Positions 16,673-24,277 of a stretch of DNA of 58,694 nucleotides are shown in pieces. Location of the stretch: contig DASPPB010000010.1 of the NCBI GenBank assembly GCA_035625725.1, positions 1-58,694 of the forward strand. Reading direction: 5' to 3'. The translations under genes and the position numbers were made by a program. The stretch's first letter is position 1; every line of letters begins with the position of its first letter. This DNA is from GJ-E10 sp035625725 (lineage in GTDB: Bacteria; Pseudomonadota; Gammaproteobacteria; Burkholderiales; Burkholderiaceae_F). The notes beneath the pieces are model-generated. The model was not told the origin of the DNA, did not search any database, and was given only the letters and a program-made list of their open reading frames with translations.

Positions 16673-17906
16673 CGTTTGGGCGGCGCCACGGCCGCCGCCG
16701 CGCGCCGGGCGACCTCCATCCGGGCTTCGAGCCCATAGTTCACCGGTAGCGATTCGGAACTCGACTCGGGGGACAAAGTCGCTCCCGGCCGGCAGGATCG
16801 CGCTCTCGGCGCCAATGCACGCATCGTCGGCGCCCATGCTGCGGCCTTCGACCTGCGGCGCAAGACGCCTGATCTTGCCCGTGGCCGGCGACGATGCGGG
16901 TGCCGGGCTGCGCAATGCGGCAGGCCAAGCCGACTTGCAGGCGCCGCACGAGCGACTCCTCGACTTGCCGTCGCGCCTCGATGCGCGTGGCCTCAATGAT
17001 GACGCCGCCCACAAAGAGCCCAAGTATGGCGGTAAAGGCCAAGGCGGCTCCGAGTCGCCGAGTCCGTAAGCGCGGTGTCGGGGTGGCACTGCGTCCACCG
17101 CACCACGTCCGGATCGCAGCACGGGTCCGCCAGGCCGGTGATGCACTACGGGACGTTGTTTTGGGACAAGGTCGCGAGTCGACGACCGTTGGCCATCGAC
17201 GTGCAGATATAACGCTCGAGGCTGATGCCGCGGATGCCGTCGGTCAGCGCGCCGAACGTGGCCGTCGGACTGATGAGCTCCAAATTTCCGCGCCGCGGAC
17301 GGCTCGGCAGTTCGAGATTTTCGAGGCCGGTGCGATCCACGTTCACGCGCAGCGCCGCAGCTTGCTGCCTCGCATCGCCGAGCGCGTCGTTCCACGGCGC
17401 CAAGTGTCCGGGGCGCTGCGCCGCGACCACGATCGCGGTGAAGCGAGCAGTCGTGGGGCGCAGAATCCGCAGAGCGGGCCACGCGCGGATGCGACAGAGC
17501 CAAGCTGTGTGGGCACGTGGAGGGAATTTGTGAATCGTCGATGACGTCTGGGCCGCGCGGTCTCGCCCGGAAGCTGGCGCCCCGCAGGTCGGTGACGGTC
17601 GAGGAGCCGCGCACGAAACCCGCGCAGAGGCCGACTTGCACAAACCCCTGCCTCGAAGCCACTGCCACGCCCAGCAAAGGAGGCGAGGGGCTTTGCGCGA
17701 TCAAACAGGGTCGAGCGAATCGGACTCCACCACGGTTCGCCAATGCGGTCGCAGCCATGGCTTCAAAGACCGTCGGAAAACTCCGGCGCGCCGCGGGGAC
17801 GCGCCGTGCGTTTTGCTCGAAGGGGCTTGACGTTCCGCACAAGCGAACGCAAATTTACGCCTCGAGCCCCGGCCGCAGGAGGTGTGCTGCGGTATAAACC
17901 GGGGCG
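16673..17906. pseudogene. Gene-free stretch, possibly decayed leftward coding DNA
   Basis: About 1.2 kb with no intact gene. On the minus strand, protein-like segments occur in different frames. One (17070–16890) encodes a basic stretch, a transmembrane helix (ALAFTAILGLFVGGVIIEA) and an amphipathic EARRQVEESLVRRLQ. A second frame (about 16905–16740) reads acidic/hydrophobic, and a third ends at the stop 16674–16672 region. An upstream segment (about 17450–17150) also looks coherent until a stop. This is what a membrane-anchored gene with several frameshifts would look like, but no family is recognisable. It could equally be non-coding. Confidence 0.3.
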
Positions 17907-17941
17907 CGCGTGCGCATGGGCGCGCGCGACGCGTTTTTTTT
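17907..17941 (+). terminator. Intrinsic-terminator-like hairpin just upstream of homospermidine synthase
   Basis: CGCGTGCGC (17907–17915) pairs with GCGC-G-ACGCG (17924–17933, one bulged G) around an 8-base loop, followed immediately by eight T residues (17934–17941). This is a textbook Rho-independent structure in the rightward direction. It ends 16 bases before the TTG start of the next gene, so it either ends upstream transcription or attenuates that gene. Confidence 0.65.
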
Positions 17942-17957
17942 GGTTCGGGGAGTCCAA

Positions 17958-19382
17958 TTGGCAAAAGGACAGACGCTGGCATCACTGCGCGGGCGCCTGC
18001 TGATGGTCGGATTCGGCAGCGTGGGCCAAGGCGTGCTGCCGTTGATTTTGCGCCATATCGATATCGACCCAAGTCGCATCACGATCGTTACGGCCGACGA
18101 GCAGCCGCGCTGGCTGGCGCAGCAGTGCGGCGTGCACGATTTTCGCTGCGAGCCGCTCACCGCGGAGAACTACCGCCAACGGCTCACGCCGCTGTTGACC
18201 AAGGGGGACTTTCTCCTCAACCTCTCGGTGGACGTGTCTTCCGTGGCGCTCATCGAGCTGTGCCACGAAACCGGTGCGCTGTACCTGGATTCTTGCCTCG
18301 AACCGTGGGCCGGCGGCTACGTGGACCCAAGTCGCGCGCCGGCCGAGCGCACCAACTACTGGCTGCGTGAGCAGGCCTTGGCCATCAACCAGCGCAACTG
18401 GCCGCAACGGCCGACGGCCGTGGTCACGCACGGCATAAACCCGGGGCTGATCTCGCATTTCACCAAGCAGGCCCTGCTCGACATCGCGCGCGCCGACGGG
18501 CGGCCGGCCCCGGTGCCGACTTCGCGCGAACAATGGGCGCAGCTTGCGATGCAACTGCAGATCAAGGCCATTCACATTGCCGAACGGGATTTTCAGGTGT
18601 CTGCCACACCCAAACGCCCCGGCGAGTTCGTCAATACCTGGTCGAGCGAAGCGTTCGTCGGCGAAGGCAGCCAGCCCGCGGAACTGGGCTGGGGCACGCA
18701 CGAACGGAAGCTCCCGCCCAGTGGGCATGCGCACACGATCGGATGCCAGGCGGCCATCTACCTGGAGCGGCCGGGCGTCTCTACCCGGGTTCGCAGCTGG
18801 ACTCCGCTGGCCGGGCCCTATCACGGATTTTTGATCACGCACGGCGAGTCGATCTCGATTGCCGACTATCTGACGGTATTCGACAACGGTCGAGCGGTTT
18901 ACCGGCCTACCGTTCATTACGCCTACCGCCCCTGCGACGATGCCGTGCTGTCGGTCGACGAATTCAACGGCCGCGACTACGTCTTGCAGGAGCGCCATCG
19001 CTTACTGCGTGACGAAATCACCGAAGGAATGGATGAGCTCGGAGTCTTGCTGTGCGGTAACCCCCGGGGCGTGTACTGGTACGGCTCGCGCCTGGACATC
19101 GCGCAGGCGCGAGGGCTTGCGCCATACAACAACGCAACGACCTTGCAGACGGCCGCCGGCGTGCTGGGCGGAATGATTTGGGCGATGGAAAACGACCAGC
19201 GCGGGGTCGTCGATCCCGATGTGATGGATTTCGAGCGCGTGCTGCAGATCGCACGTCCGTACCTGGGCTCGATGGTCGGTGTCTGGGGCTCGTGGACGCC
19301 CTTGCTCGGCCGACAGCGCCTCTTCGCCGATTCGATCGAGATCGACGATCCGTGGCAGTTCCACAACGTGCTCGTGCGCTAA
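17958..19382 (+). CDS. hss: Homospermidine synthase
   Basis: Makes homospermidine from two putrescines (or putrescine plus spermidine) with NAD as prosthetic hydride carrier. The 474 residues from TTG 17958 start with a Rossmann fold (GFGSVGQG at 18–25). They contain saccharopine-dehydrogenase-like segments such as YLDSCLEPWAGGY and THGINPGLISHFTKQALLDIA, which are typical of bacterial homospermidine synthase. The TTG is chosen because GGGGAG lies 8 bases upstream and the protein then has the usual length. A GTG/ATG start (17910/17916) would translate through the terminator hairpin and its T-run. Likely regulation is by that hairpin. Confidence 0.9.
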   Translation: MAKGQTLASLRGRLLMVGFGSVGQGVLPLILRHIDIDPSRITIVTADEQPRWLAQQCGVHDFRCEPLTAENYRQRLTPLLTKGDFLLNLSVDVSSVALIELCHETGALYLDSCLEPWAGGYVDPSRAPAERTNYWLREQALAINQRNWPQRPTAVVTHGINPGLISHFTKQALLDIARADGRPAPVPTSREQWAQLAMQLQIKAIHIAERDFQVSATPKRPGEFVNTWSSEAFVGEGSQPAELGWGTHERKLPPSGHAHTIGCQAAIYLERPGVSTRVRSWTPLAGPYHGFLITHGESISIADYLTVFDNGRAVYRPTVHYAYRPCDDAVLSVDEFNGRDYVLQERHRLLRDEITEGMDELGVLLCGNPRGVYWYGSRLDIAQARGLAPYNNATTLQTAAGVLGGMIWAMENDQRGVVDPDVMDFERVLQIARPYLGSMVGVWGSWTPLLGRQRLFADSIEIDDPWQFHNVLVR

Positions 19383-19422
19383 TGCCTCGCGCGGAGCGGC
19401 GACGGGCAAGGCGGGCGGTGTT

Positions 19423-20226
19423 TTAGGGCAATACGGCGTCGGCAAGCACCGAGTCGATGACCGCGCCCTTGCGGTCGACGATGCGAATCCGAACCGGCAG
19501 CCAGTGGAGCTCCGCACCCAGCCACACATCCATCGTCTCTTGGACTTTACCGACCGTGCGGCGCGCCGAAAAGTGCACCGCGTGCATGGCTCCGCGGCCA
19601 GTCTCGACCGAATTATCCTCGTCGACCAAAAAATTCCAGGTATCCACGTCATGCGTTCCGATGAGCTTGACGGTGTGCGTGGTGCCGGCGACAAAGCGCT
19701 GCGGGTAGCGCTGCATCAGGCGCGCGAGTTCAAATTGCAGGCTCAATCGGTCCTGGGCGCCTTGCGGGGGAGCGGGGACAGGCTCGCCCGCGGCACCAAA
19801 CCGGATGCGACCGTGCGCCCAGTCGATGTCGACAAACTCGGGTTCGTGAAAAGGGCGCTTTTCTTCATAGCGATCGGGCGCTAGCGCTCCGTCGGGGGCG
19901 AGTTGACCGCGCGAGACCTGGTCAAAGCCCACCGTGTCGATGTGCAACTGGGCCTCGTAGTGCCCGCCCTTGAGCCGCCATCGCGTCGTGGTGCGCCCGT
20001 GCAGCGAAAGCGGCAAACCCATGAATGTCAGGGTGGCGCTCGAGCGATAGCCCAAGTCCGCGGAGGCGGGCATCGGCTGCGGTGCGATTGCCTCGCCGGC
20101 GCCCGGCGCCTTGGTGCTGGCATTGTCGGCCTCGCCTGGGGCAGCGAACGCAAACGCCGGCGCCGCGGCCAAGGCGAGCGTCGCGCACAGCCGCGCCGCC
20201 GCAGTCCACGGGTGACAAAATCGCAT
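19423..20226 (-). CDS. Exported DUF3108 family protein
   Basis: Function unknown. From ATG 20226 the product is 267 residues with a signal peptide (about 1–29, cleavage near AFAFAAPG). A Pro/Ala-rich linker is followed by a DUF3108-type beta domain (LGYRSSATLTFMGLPLSLHGRTTTRWRLKGGHYEAQLHI near its start, VDVWLGAELHWLPVRIRI-like ending). The family is periplasmic or outer-membrane associated. It converges with homospermidine synthase (40-base gap) and is divergent from phaM with 89 bases between starts. Longer in-frame starts would spoil the signal peptide. Confidence 0.8.
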   Translation of the reverse strand: MRFCHPWTAAARLCATLALAAAPAFAFAAPGEADNASTKAPGAGEAIAPQPMPASADLGYRSSATLTFMGLPLSLHGRTTTRWRLKGGHYEAQLHIDTVGFDQVSRGQLAPDGALAPDRYEEKRPFHEPEFVDIDWAHGRIRFGAAGEPVPAPPQGAQDRLSLQFELARLMQRYPQRFVAGTTHTVKLIGTHDVDTWNFLVDEDNSVETGRGAMHAVHFSARRTVGKVQETMDVWLGAELHWLPVRIRIVDRKGAVIDSVLADAVLP

Positions 20227-20315
20227 GGTCAGGATCCGCGCGCGGTGCGTTCCGCGGCGGACTTTTCGGAAGGTTGCGATAAGATAGTCTGGCACATCTT
20301 CATAGCGAGTCTCGT

Positions 20316-20903
20316 ATGTCGGACACCACCAAACCAACAGGAATGCCGCTTCCCGACGCGCTGGCGGGCAACTTCCAGGACGCCATACGCTGGTTCAATC
20401 AACTCTGGAGTGGGGCCGCCGAGCCCTCGGCGGCAGCGCGGGCGGGAGGCGCTGCCGGTCTGCCTTCGATGATGATGCCCACGCTCGACGTCAAGGAGCT
20501 CGAGAAGCGCATCGCCGATCTGCGCAGCGTCGAGCACTGGCTAAACCTGAACTTGAGCTTGCTGCGCACGACCATACAGGGCCTTGAGATGCAGCGCACC
20601 ACCCTTGCGGCCTGGCAGGCGCTTGGCACTCCGTCAGCGGCGCCTGCAAGCGCGGCCGGCGCTGCGGCCAAAGGTGAGAGCACGTCGGCGCCAGAGGTGG
20701 CGCCGACATTTCAACCGGCGCTTTGGTGGGCTGCCTTGCAGCAACAGTTTGCGCAAATTGCGGCCAACGCTGCTGCGCAGGCAGGCGCGGCGACGGCGCC
20801 GAAGGACGAGGCTGCCAGCGCGGCGTCGAGCGCGGAGGTGCCGGGCACCGGCAGCAAAAGCTCGGTCAAGACAAAAACACCCGGGACAGCCCGCCCCGGA
20901 TAG
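20316..20903 (+). CDS. phaM: PhaM-like polyhydroxyalkanoate granule regulator
   Basis: In Cupriavidus necator PhaM binds PHB synthase, granules and DNA, activating synthase and distributing granules at division. The 195-residue product has the family core PTLDVKELEKRIADLRSVEHWLNLNLSLLRTTIQGLEMQRTTLAAW at about residues 52–97, followed by an Ala/Ser-rich linker. The C-terminus (SKSSVKTKTPGTARPG) is only weakly basic, lacking the long AKP-rich DNA-binding tail of the described protein. It converges with the MerR-type gene 17 bases away. Confidence 0.85.
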   Translation: MSDTTKPTGMPLPDALAGNFQDAIRWFNQLWSGAAEPSAAARAGGAAGLPSMMMPTLDVKELEKRIADLRSVEHWLNLNLSLLRTTIQGLEMQRTTLAAWQALGTPSAAPASAAGAAAKGESTSAPEVAPTFQPALWWAALQQQFAQIAANAAAQAGAATAPKDEAASAASSAEVPGTGSKSSVKTKTPGTARPG

Positions 20904-20920
20904 GGATTGCGGCTTTGCGG

Positions 20921-21829
20921 CTAGCGTGGGCGACGATTTTTGCGCCAGCGCGCAAGCGCCGGGCCGATATCGGTGAGCAGGCGCAGTCGCGTGACGCCGT
21001 CGAGTTGGCGCCGATCCAGTATGGAACAGTTGCCGCCGACCCAGATCTCGAAGCCCGAAGGCAGCTGTGCGCGCAGCTCGGCGATGCCGCCCAAGGCCTG
21101 ATTGGCGTTGACCGAGTCGCTGAAGGACAGCGCCACGATGTCGACCTTCTGAATCTGCGCCGCGCGCACGATGTCCGGAACGGGCGTTTGCACCCCCAAC
21201 GACAGGCAGCGACAACCCTCTAGGGCAAAAAACGCCTCGGCCATCAGCAAACCCAGGCCGTGGGACTCGCGCGGAAACGTCGTCAACAGCACGAGCGGGG
21301 GATCGACCCCCGGCCGGGGAATCGTGCTGATCGCGTTGCGCAAGATCAGCTGGATGGACTCCGTGTACAGATGTTCCTCAAAGACTTCGAGCTTGCCGCG
21401 CGCCCAGGCATCGCCCACGCGCGCGTTGAGCGCGGCAACGACGCCGGAGACGAACTGCGCAAGGCCTAAGCGCAGCAGCGATTGCGAGAGCTGGCGACGC
21501 AACTCCTCGACGCGGTGTGCGCGCACCAGTTCCAGGAAGTTCTCGACCTCGGCGCCATCGTGCTCGGCGTCCTGACGCCGCGACAGAGCGGGTGTCGCCG
21601 CATGCACGAGCTGCATGAGCTGCTCGGGACGATGCGACAGAATCTTGCCGGGCCGATAGCCGTAGTCGAGCAGACGCTTGGCAAGACGCAATTTTTCCAC
21701 GTCCTCGGCTGTGTAAACACGCTGCCCGGAGGAGTCCCGCTCCGGTGCCGGGAATCCGTAGCGACGCTCCCAGACGCGTAGCGTGTCCTTCGACAGCCCG
21801 GTGTCGCGCTCAACGGCGGCGATGTTCAC
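20921..21829 (-). CDS. MerR-family regulator with cobalamin-binding domain (CarH/LitR type)
   Basis: The 302 residues comprise an N-terminal MerR helix-turn-helix (about 1–70; LSKDTLRVWERRYGFP, GQRVYTAEDVEKL), a four-helix cap domain, and a B12-binding Rossmann domain (about 175–295). The cap carries the W-x9-E-H signature of CarH (Trp142, Glu152, His153). The B12 domain has a candidate lower-ligand histidine, His190 in ESHGLG; spacings match Thermus CarH closely. CarH/LitR proteins repress in the dark with adenosylcobalamin and release DNA in light. Whether this one senses light is inference. It is divergent from folE2 across a 529-bp region containing palindromes. Confidence 0.88.
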   Translation of the reverse strand: MNIAAVERDTGLSKDTLRVWERRYGFPAPERDSSGQRVYTAEDVEKLRLAKRLLDYGYRPGKILSHRPEQLMQLVHAATPALSRRQDAEHDGAEVENFLELVRAHRVEELRRQLSQSLLRLGLAQFVSGVVAALNARVGDAWARGKLEVFEEHLYTESIQLILRNAISTIPRPGVDPPLVLLTTFPRESHGLGLLMAEAFFALEGCRCLSLGVQTPVPDIVRAAQIQKVDIVALSFSDSVNANQALGGIAELRAQLPSGFEIWVGGNCSILDRRQLDGVTRLRLLTDIGPALARWRKNRRPR

Positions 21830-21958
21830 TTGGCCGCCCCTTGGGCGGGCGACGTTGCGCGCCGCGGCGCCCCCGAACCCGTCGACTCCGCCGGGGTGCG
21901 CATCGCGGATCGCGACAGTTCATGTATCGATGAGCGCATAGTGGGTATCATCGCAAAG

Positions 21959-21971
21959 TTGTCGTAGACAA
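21959..21971. promoter_or_regulatory. Candidate operator palindrome upstream of the MerR/B12 regulator
   Basis: TTGTC-GTA-GACAA is a perfect inverted repeat 130 bases upstream of the regulator start. It lies within two related half-sites (GCAAAGTT and ACAAAGTG). MerR/CarH proteins usually bind palindromes in their own promoters, so autoregulation is plausible, but this is unproven. Confidence 0.35.
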
Positions 21972-22142
21972 AGTGGTCATCGGCAAACTTTTGTGCCTCT
22001 TTACCCCGGCGCGGGCGAAGCGGCGCAATTTGGCGCATGGCACCGCGTACTCCAAGCATTGAAGCGCACGGACGTTGGTTTGCGGCAACGCAACAAAACC
22101 CCCTTGCGTCTGGCAATCGGCTTGCTTTCTAGTCCATGCTGC

Positions 22143-22168
22143 GCTTCTTGTCCAGCACAATAAGAAGC
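22143..22168. repeat. Spaced inverted repeat upstream of folE2
   Basis: GCTTCTT (22143–22149) and AAGAAGC (22162–22168) are perfect 7-base arms around 12 bases. It could be a protein-binding site or an RNA hairpin in the folE2 leader. Confidence 0.35.
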
Positions 22169-22358
22169 TAGTTTGCCGGGCTTCGCGCTCGAGTGGTTTG
22201 CGCGCCGGGCTGGCCTCGGGCAAACTCTGCGCGGAGCGAGAACCGGGTTGCCCGCGAATGCGCTTCCACAACAAGGTCCCCGGGGCGTGGTCGTTCGTCG
22301 GCCGGGTTGCCTCTTTCTGGGGGCCGCGGGCGCGGGCGCCATGAGCAGGGATCAGCCA

Positions 22359-23162
22359 ATGAACGCACCAGATCAGGCCTTGCTGCCCGATGTCCAATCG
22401 TCGGTCGACGGACGCGACATTGCGATCTCGCGCGTGGGCGTGCGCTCGCTGCGCTATCCGCTGCGCATTCGCACCGCGCAAGGCACGTCGACCAGCGTGG
22501 CTTCCATCGAGATGGATGTGGCCTTGCCCGGGGAGCGCAAGGGCACACACATGTCGCGGTTCGTCGAAGTGTTGCAGGAAGACGGCGAAGCCTTGTCCGT
22601 GGAGTCGCTGCCGCGGCTGCTCGCGCGAATGCTCTCCCACCTCGACGCTGAAGATGGCTCGGTGCTGATCCGCTTTCCCTATTTCGTTTCCAAAACAGCG
22701 CCCGTTTCGGGTGCGCAGAGTCTGATGGACTACGAGGTCGCGCTCAGTGCGGACAGGCGTGCCGGCACGGTGCGGGTGCGCCAAAAGGTGGTCGTTCCGG
22801 TGACCAGCCTGTGCCCTTGCAGCAAGGAAGTGTCGGACTACGGCGCGCACAACCAGCGCTCGCACATCAGCATCGAGCTCGAACTGGCCGAGCCGGTCAC
22901 CATCGAGTCACAGATACGCATCGCCGAGGAGGCAGCCTCCTGCGAACTGTGGGCCGTGCTCAAGCGCCCGGACGAGAAATTCGTGACCCAGCGCGCCTAC
23001 GATCATCCGAAGTTCGTTGAAGACACGGTGCGCGACATCGCCGTGCTGCTGGAGCAAGATGCGCGCGTGCTCGCGTACCGGGTCGAATCGGAGAACTTCG
23101 AGTCGATCCACAATCATTCGGCTTACGCCCTGATTGAACGCGACAAGCGACACGAACCGTAG
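22359..23162 (+). CDS. folE2: GTP cyclohydrolase FolE2 (type IB)
   Basis: Converts GTP to 7,8-dihydroneopterin triphosphate, the first step to folate (and queuosine-type pterins); FolE2 enzymes work with metals other than zinc. The 267 residues begin MNAPDQALLPDVQSS, with the family's N-terminal PDVQS motif. They contain the catalytic-cysteine region VTSLCPCSKEVSDYGAHNQRSH and a C-terminal ENFESIHNHSAYA. Start ATG 22359 has AGGGA 7 bases upstream; ATG 22341 is possible but lacks a ribosome site. Its end overlaps the asparaginase start by 29 bases. Confidence 0.95.
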   Translation: MNAPDQALLPDVQSSVDGRDIAISRVGVRSLRYPLRIRTAQGTSTSVASIEMDVALPGERKGTHMSRFVEVLQEDGEALSVESLPRLLARMLSHLDAEDGSVLIRFPYFVSKTAPVSGAQSLMDYEVALSADRRAGTVRVRQKVVVPVTSLCPCSKEVSDYGAHNQRSHISIELELAEPVTIESQIRIAEEAASCELWAVLKRPDEKFVTQRAYDHPKFVEDTVRDIAVLLEQDARVLAYRVESENFESIHNHSAYALIERDKRHEP

Positions 23163-24174
23163 TCTTCCGGCGCATGCTCCCCTGATCGCCTCGACCCGCG
23201 GCTATGCGAGCGGCGGGTGCGTCGAATGCGTGCACTACGGCTCCATTGCGGTCGTCGACATCGACGGCCGGGTGCTCGCGAGCGCGGGTGACCCGGACGC
23301 ACTGAATTTCGCTCGCTCGACCCTCAAGCCCATCCAGGCGCTGCCCTTCGTCGAGGACGGCGGCATGGCGCGATTTGGCTTCGGCTCTCAGGAACTTGCG
23401 GTGTTTTGTTCGAGCCACAGCGGTGAATCGGTCCACACCGCAATCGTGCGCTCGGTTCTGCAACGCATCGGGGCCCGGGTGCGCGATTTGCAATGCGGCT
23501 GCCATCCACCGCGGTACTTTGCGGCCACCGAGTCGGCCACTCCGGCGGGCTTGCGCATCAGCGCCCTGCATCACAACTGTTCTGGCAAGCACAGCGGCTT
23601 TCTCGCTTATTGCCGAATGCACGGCCACCGACTCGACACGTACCTGGATCCCGAGGCCCCGCTGCAGGTGCGCATCCGCAATACGGTCCAGGCGCTCAGT
23701 CCCGATCAGACCATCGTCGCGGGCATTGACGGCTGCAGCGCACCCAATTTTGCGCTGCCGCTCAGGCGTCTGGCGCGCGCGTACTGCCAAATCGCATGCT
23801 CGGCGGTCCCAAGCCTGCGCGCTTTGCACTTTGCCATGACTCGCCACCCCGACCTCGTCTCGGGCACCGGCCGCACGGACCTCGCGCTCATGCGCACCGG
23901 GGCCGGAGACTGGGTCAGCAAAATCGGCGCGGGCGGCCTGCAGGCGATCGGTGTGCGCTCTCGGGGCCTGGGCATCGCCGTGCGGATCGCCAGCGGCGAT
24001 GCGCCCGCGCTGCACGCGGCCACCGCCGAGGTGCTGCACCAAATCGGCCTGCTCGATGAGCCGGCGCGCACCGAGCTGGCCGCAAGCTTTCGTCCCAGGC
24101 TGCGCAACGCCCGCGGCCTGGCGACGGGGCAACTCCTACCCCTGTTCCGTCTGCCGCGTCTCGTCCGCTCTTGA
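23134..24174 (+). CDS. Asparaginase II family protein (Rhizobium etli ReAV type)
   Basis: Likely hydrolyses L-asparagine to aspartate and ammonia in the cytoplasm. The product is 346 residues. It shows the family motifs ARSTLKPIQALP (Ser-x-x-Lys pair), CSSHSGE, NCSGKHSGFL (Cys and Lys of the active/metal site), DGCSAPNFALPL and a C-terminal GAGDWVSKIGAGGLQAIG. The start is uncertain: TTG 23134 lies inside folE2 with no clear ribosome site, and no ATG occurs before the first conserved motif. Overlap suggests coupled translation with folE2, an unusual pairing functionally. Confidence 0.85.
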   Translation: MNATSDTNRSLPAHAPLIASTRGYASGGCVECVHYGSIAVVDIDGRVLASAGDPDALNFARSTLKPIQALPFVEDGGMARFGFGSQELAVFCSSHSGESVHTAIVRSVLQRIGARVRDLQCGCHPPRYFAATESATPAGLRISALHHNCSGKHSGFLAYCRMHGHRLDTYLDPEAPLQVRIRNTVQALSPDQTIVAGIDGCSAPNFALPLRRLARAYCQIACSAVPSLRALHFAMTRHPDLVSGTGRTDLALMRTGAGDWVSKIGAGGLQAIGVRSRGLGIAVRIASGDAPALHAATAEVLHQIGLLDEPARTELAASFRPRLRNARGLATGQLLPLFRLPRLVRS

Positions 24175-24277
24175 AGGTCGCGGACTGGCCTCGGCCACTG
24201 CTGCGGGCTGTCCCAGCGGCGCGTCGAGCGCGCTCGGGTAGACTAGCGCGCTCCAATCGCTTCGGAACCCCCTTTTC

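Larger units (their letters stand above)
21830..22358. other. Long divergent intergenic region between the MerR/B12 regulator and folE2
   Basis: About 530 bases without a credible gene, somewhat AT-richer at 21930–22170. It contains a 5-3-5 palindrome at 21959–21971 and a spaced inverted repeat at 22143–22168. No convincing consensus promoter or Zur box was found by eye. Confidence 0.5.

Noticed and set aside
15596..17842. 748-codon minus-strand frame crossing the IOR end and the gene-free stretch
   Set aside because: The first half is arginine-rich non-protein sequence and the second is antisense to IOR. Only short fragments in the gap look coding, and in different frames.
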